Shown one piece after another: positions 13,677 to 15,442 of a stretch of 15,442 nucleotides of DNA. The stretch comes from Thioalkalivibrio sp. Lineage in GTDB: Bacteria; Pseudomonadota; Gammaproteobacteria; Ectothiorhodospirales; Ectothiorhodospiraceae. A program made the position numbers and the translations under genes. The notes beneath the pieces are model-generated. The model was given only the letters and a program-made list of their open reading frames with translations, did no database searches and was not told the DNA's origin. Position 1 is the stretch's first letter. Each line of letters begins with the position of its first letter. Where the stretch lies: the NCBI GenBank assembly GCA_003563455.1, contig PWRV01000163.1, positions 1-15,442 of the forward strand, given 5' to 3'.

Positions 13677-14078
13677 ATGACTGAACGCAGACTTATGCCT
13701 CGATTTCCTTTTCGCTGGCCCGTGGAAGTCCGCGGTCCGCGTGGCGAGCGCTTCTTTGCCCATAGTTCGGAGATCTCCGGGCGCGGAATCGGGATGGTGG
13801 TCGATCACCCCACGGCGGTGGGCCTCGCGCCCGGTGGAACCGTTCTCGGGCCGCACACGCCGCTGATCGGCGTGCAGCTCCAGATTCCCGGTGAGGATTC
13901 CGCAGGCGATGTCCGGATCGAGGGCCGTGTACGCCACATCCGTCGCCTCTCCCAGCAGGAGTACCTGATCGGCGTGAACTTCGTCGACCCGGATGCCGCA
14001 GTGCAGCTGGTTCAGCGGGTCAGGGCCTCGGGTCCGTTACCCCAGTTGGCCGGCGTTTCCGCCAAGGCGGGATCCTGA
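13677..14078 (+). CDS. PilZ domain protein, putative c-di-GMP binder, 133 aa
   Basis: PilZ domains bind cyclic di-GMP through an N-terminal RxxxR motif and a downstream D/NxSxxG. Here TERRLMPR supplies the Arg pattern (Arg4, Arg5, Arg9). EISGRG (residues 32-37) occupies the second motif with Glu in place of Asp or Asn. A beta-rich body follows, with IEGRVRHIRR and YLIGVNFVDPD, as in the typical PilZ barrel. It is a single-domain protein of normal length, presumably a cytoplasmic effector that acts through a partner. The ATG at 13677 fits the motif position but has no good ribosome site. The next rightward gene encodes a MinD/FlhG-like ATPase, but 407 bp and several palindromes separate them, so co-transcription is doubtful. 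Confidence 0.85.
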   Translation: MTERRLMPRFPFRWPVEVRGPRGERFFAHSSEISGRGIGMVVDHPTAVGLAPGGTVLGPHTPLIGVQLQIPGEDSAGDVRIEGRVRHIRRLSQQEYLIGVNFVDPDAAVQLVQRVRASGPLPQLAGVSAKAGS

Positions 14079-14354
14079 GTATTTCCCGGACTTGTGCCGT
14101 CTCCGGCCCCGGCCCTCACTCCCGGCTCCGTTACTCCGGGCATCCTGCCCTCCGCCCTTCGGGCCCGCCTGCGGCGATTCGAATCCGCTCCCGGCCCTTG
14201 GACACCTTGTCCGCTAGCGGGAGCGGGGAGGATGCGTCACTTCCAGGGGTTTTTTTCGTGCTCGGGCGGGCGGCAGGTCGTTTTTCCTTGCCTTCCGCGC
14301 CATGCTGGACTAAGCGAAGCGTATAGTGGACCCTGATCGACTGGCGCGGGGGCG
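14079..14354. other. GC-rich palindrome-filled spacer
   Basis: No gene is visible. The stretch holds GCCC-TTC-GGGC near 14154-14164, the nested palindrome at 14185-14226 and a T7 run at 14251-14257 that could end rightward transcripts from the PilZ gene. TATAGT at 14322-14327 resembles a -10 box, but no matching -35 was found. Confidence 0.45.
14185..14226. repeat. Nested palindrome
   Basis: The outer arms CCGCTCCCG (14185-14193) and CGGGAGCGG (14218-14226) pair perfectly. Inside, GGACA (14200-14204) pairs with TGTCC (14208-14212) around CCT. The structure could fold as a bulged hairpin on either strand. A T run follows about 24 bases to the right, so a terminator role for the PilZ gene is possible but not typical. 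Confidence 0.5.
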
Positions 14355-14385
14355 ACGCTGATTTGTCGGCGTTTCCCTGTGGTGC
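14355..14385 (+). repeat. Palindromic dispersed repeat, copy 2
   Basis: The segment contains CGGCGTTTCCCTG and matches the minus-strand reading of 363-333 at about 27 of 31 positions. The upstream GGGAAA arm present in copy 1 is missing here (GGGGGCGACGC instead), so the main hairpin is imperfect. It lies about 100 bp before the MinD-like gene. Confidence 0.5.
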
Positions 14386-14404
14386 GCGAAGGAACGCAGT
14401 GTGA

Positions 14405-14433
14405 GCCGGGAAAGTCGGGTCGGCTTTCCCGGC
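14405..14433. other. Perfect 10-bp stem-loop in the leader of the MinD-like gene
   Basis: GCCGGGAAAG (14405-14414) pairs with CTTTCCCGGC (14424-14433) around a 9-base loop, TCGGGTCGG. It lies 52 bp before the start codon. It could be a leader hairpin or a further palindromic repeat unit; no T tract follows. Confidence 0.5.
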
Positions 14434-14485
14434 GCTTCATAAGGCGTGTCGGAAGCGACGGGCCGGCGGGCGAAAGGCGATCTTC

Positions 14486-15442
14486 ATGCAGGCAGAACAG
14501 TTTCCCAGGCACACGGCCGCGATATCGGCATCGGACCCGGAGGTTCCGGCCCCGGCATCGCATCGGCCGCGCATTGTTGCAGTCACCAGCGGCAAGGGGG
14601 GTGTCGGGAAGTCCAGCATCGCGGTGAATCTGGGCCTGACGCTCGCGCGCTACGGGCGGCGGGTATGCATCCTCGATGCCGATACCGGGCTGGCCAACGT
14701 GAACATCCTGCTCGGCCTGCGTCCGGGCAGGAGCCTGGAGCACGTGCTGGCCGGCGAGTGCCCGATCGAGGATATCCTGCTCGAGGCCCCATATGGTCTG
14801 ACGGTCATTCCGGGCGCGAACGGCATCAGCGAGTGCGTGAACCTGGACCCGGAGCGGCAGCAGCGCCTGGTCACCGAGCTCAGCCGAATCGAGGGCGATT
14901 TCGACTACCTGCTGCTGGATACCGCGGCGGGGATCAGCGAGACGACGCTGGATTTCGTCAGTGCTGCGCATCAGGTGCTGCTGGTGATCACACCCGAACC
15001 GACCTCGCTGACCGATGCCTTCTCGCTGCTCAAGCTCGCGTTACGCAGGCACGCGGTTGCCTGCGAGGTGGTGGTGAACATGGCTGCCAGCTTCAACGAG
15101 GCGCGGAACGTGTTCCAGCGCTTCCATGGTGCCGTTGGCAAGTATCTCGACACAGACGTGCACTTCCTCGGTTTCGTGCAGCGCGACGAGAGTATGCGCA
15201 CCGCCGTGTCCCTGCAGCACCCGGTGTCGCTGTTCCCGGAGACCGACCCCTCGAGCCGTCCCTTCCAGCGTCTTGCCGAGGCCCTCGAGGAGGACGCGCC
15301 CCAGGGTCAGGGCGCAGAGAGCTTCAGCCGGTTCTGGTTCCGGCGTTTCCTGGAGCCGGCCGGCATTCCGGCACCCCCGGCGAAACCGCAGCCGCAGGCG
15401 CAGGAGGCCGTCGAAACCGCATCGCCCCATCCGTCTCCGGCC
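14486..15442 (+). CDS. MinD/ParA-family ATPase, FlhG (YlxH)-like, 3' end outside window
   Basis: The frame is open from ATG 14486 to the window edge (319 codons, no stop), with AAAGGCGA 5-12 bases upstream. It has the deviant Walker A SGKGGVGKSS (residues 35-44, signature Lys37), a switch region LDADTGLANVNILLG (63-77) and Walker B LLLDTAAG (142-149). The GLANVNILLGL and HVLAGEC stretches are typical of the FlhG/YlxH branch, which sets flagellar number and position. The N-terminal 28 residues before the ATPase core are short and Pro/Ala-rich. After about residue 275 the chain becomes Gln- and Pro-rich, longer than simple FlhG. No flagellar gene is in the window, so the role could instead be in another polar or chromosome-related process. 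Confidence 0.88.
   Translation, partial: MQAEQFPRHTAAISASDPEVPAPASHRPRIVAVTSGKGGVGKSSIAVNLGLTLARYGRRVCILDADTGLANVNILLGLRPGRSLEHVLAGECPIEDILLEAPYGLTVIPGANGISECVNLDPERQQRLVTELSRIEGDFDYLLLDTAAGISETTLDFVSAAHQVLLVITPEPTSLTDAFSLLKLALRRHAVACEVVVNMAASFNEARNVFQRFHGAVGKYLDTDVHFLGFVQRDESMRTAVSLQHPVSLFPETDPSSRPFQRLAEALEEDAPQGQGAESFSRFWFRRFLEPAGIPAPPAKPQPQAQEAVETASPHPSPA

Noticed and set aside
14171..14193. tRNA-like T-arm around GATTCGAATCCGC
   Set aside because: The TTCGAAT loop has only a poor 5-bp stem, and no acceptor, D or anticodon arm can be drawn around it on either strand.

Overview
The window is GC-rich chromosomal DNA with bacterial gene spacing, Shine-Dalgarno sites and Gram-negative envelope genes (an RlpA-like protein, several proteins with signal peptides). 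Protein style, together with a carbonic-anhydrase-like gene, suggests a gammaproteobacterium, perhaps an autotrophic sulfur oxidiser of the Ectothiorhodospiraceae type. That placement is an inference; no rRNA or other phylogenetic marker is present.

Layout: 1-367 holds a decayed RAYT-type transposase remnant between inverted repeats, a terminator-like hairpin and a small palindromic repeat. 368-2092 carries two leftward genes: a conserved protein of unknown function and a small exported protein. 2093-2422 is intergenic and carries a miniature element with the same terminal repeats as the remnant at 6-240. 2423-5564 carries a membrane-anchored tandem thioredoxin and a 618-residue two-helix membrane protein, separated by a third, very short relic of the same element. 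A leftward metallo-beta-lactamase-fold hydrolase follows (5590-6507).

6783-9894 is a tight three-gene operon: a membrane sensor ending in a class III cyclase homology domain that has lost most catalytic residues, then two membrane-anchored, methionine-rich long coiled-coil proteins. I regard this as the most likely undescribed system in the window. 9925-10741 holds two leftward envelope genes, RlpA-like and a small single-helix protein, with a strong hairpin between them.

10742-11252 is largely empty apart from an 89-bp inverted repeat. Rightward genes then follow: a periplasmic protein of unknown function, a protein with the signature residues of LCIB-type beta-carbonic anhydrases, a PilZ domain protein, a GC-rich palindrome-filled spacer with a second copy of the repeat seen at 333-363, and a MinD/FlhG-like ATPase that runs off the right edge.

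Two themes stand out. The intergenic spaces are unusually loaded with small repeats (three copies of one element family, two of another, plus a third family). Two proteins also look like altered members of enzyme families: the pseudocyclase and the LCIB-like protein.
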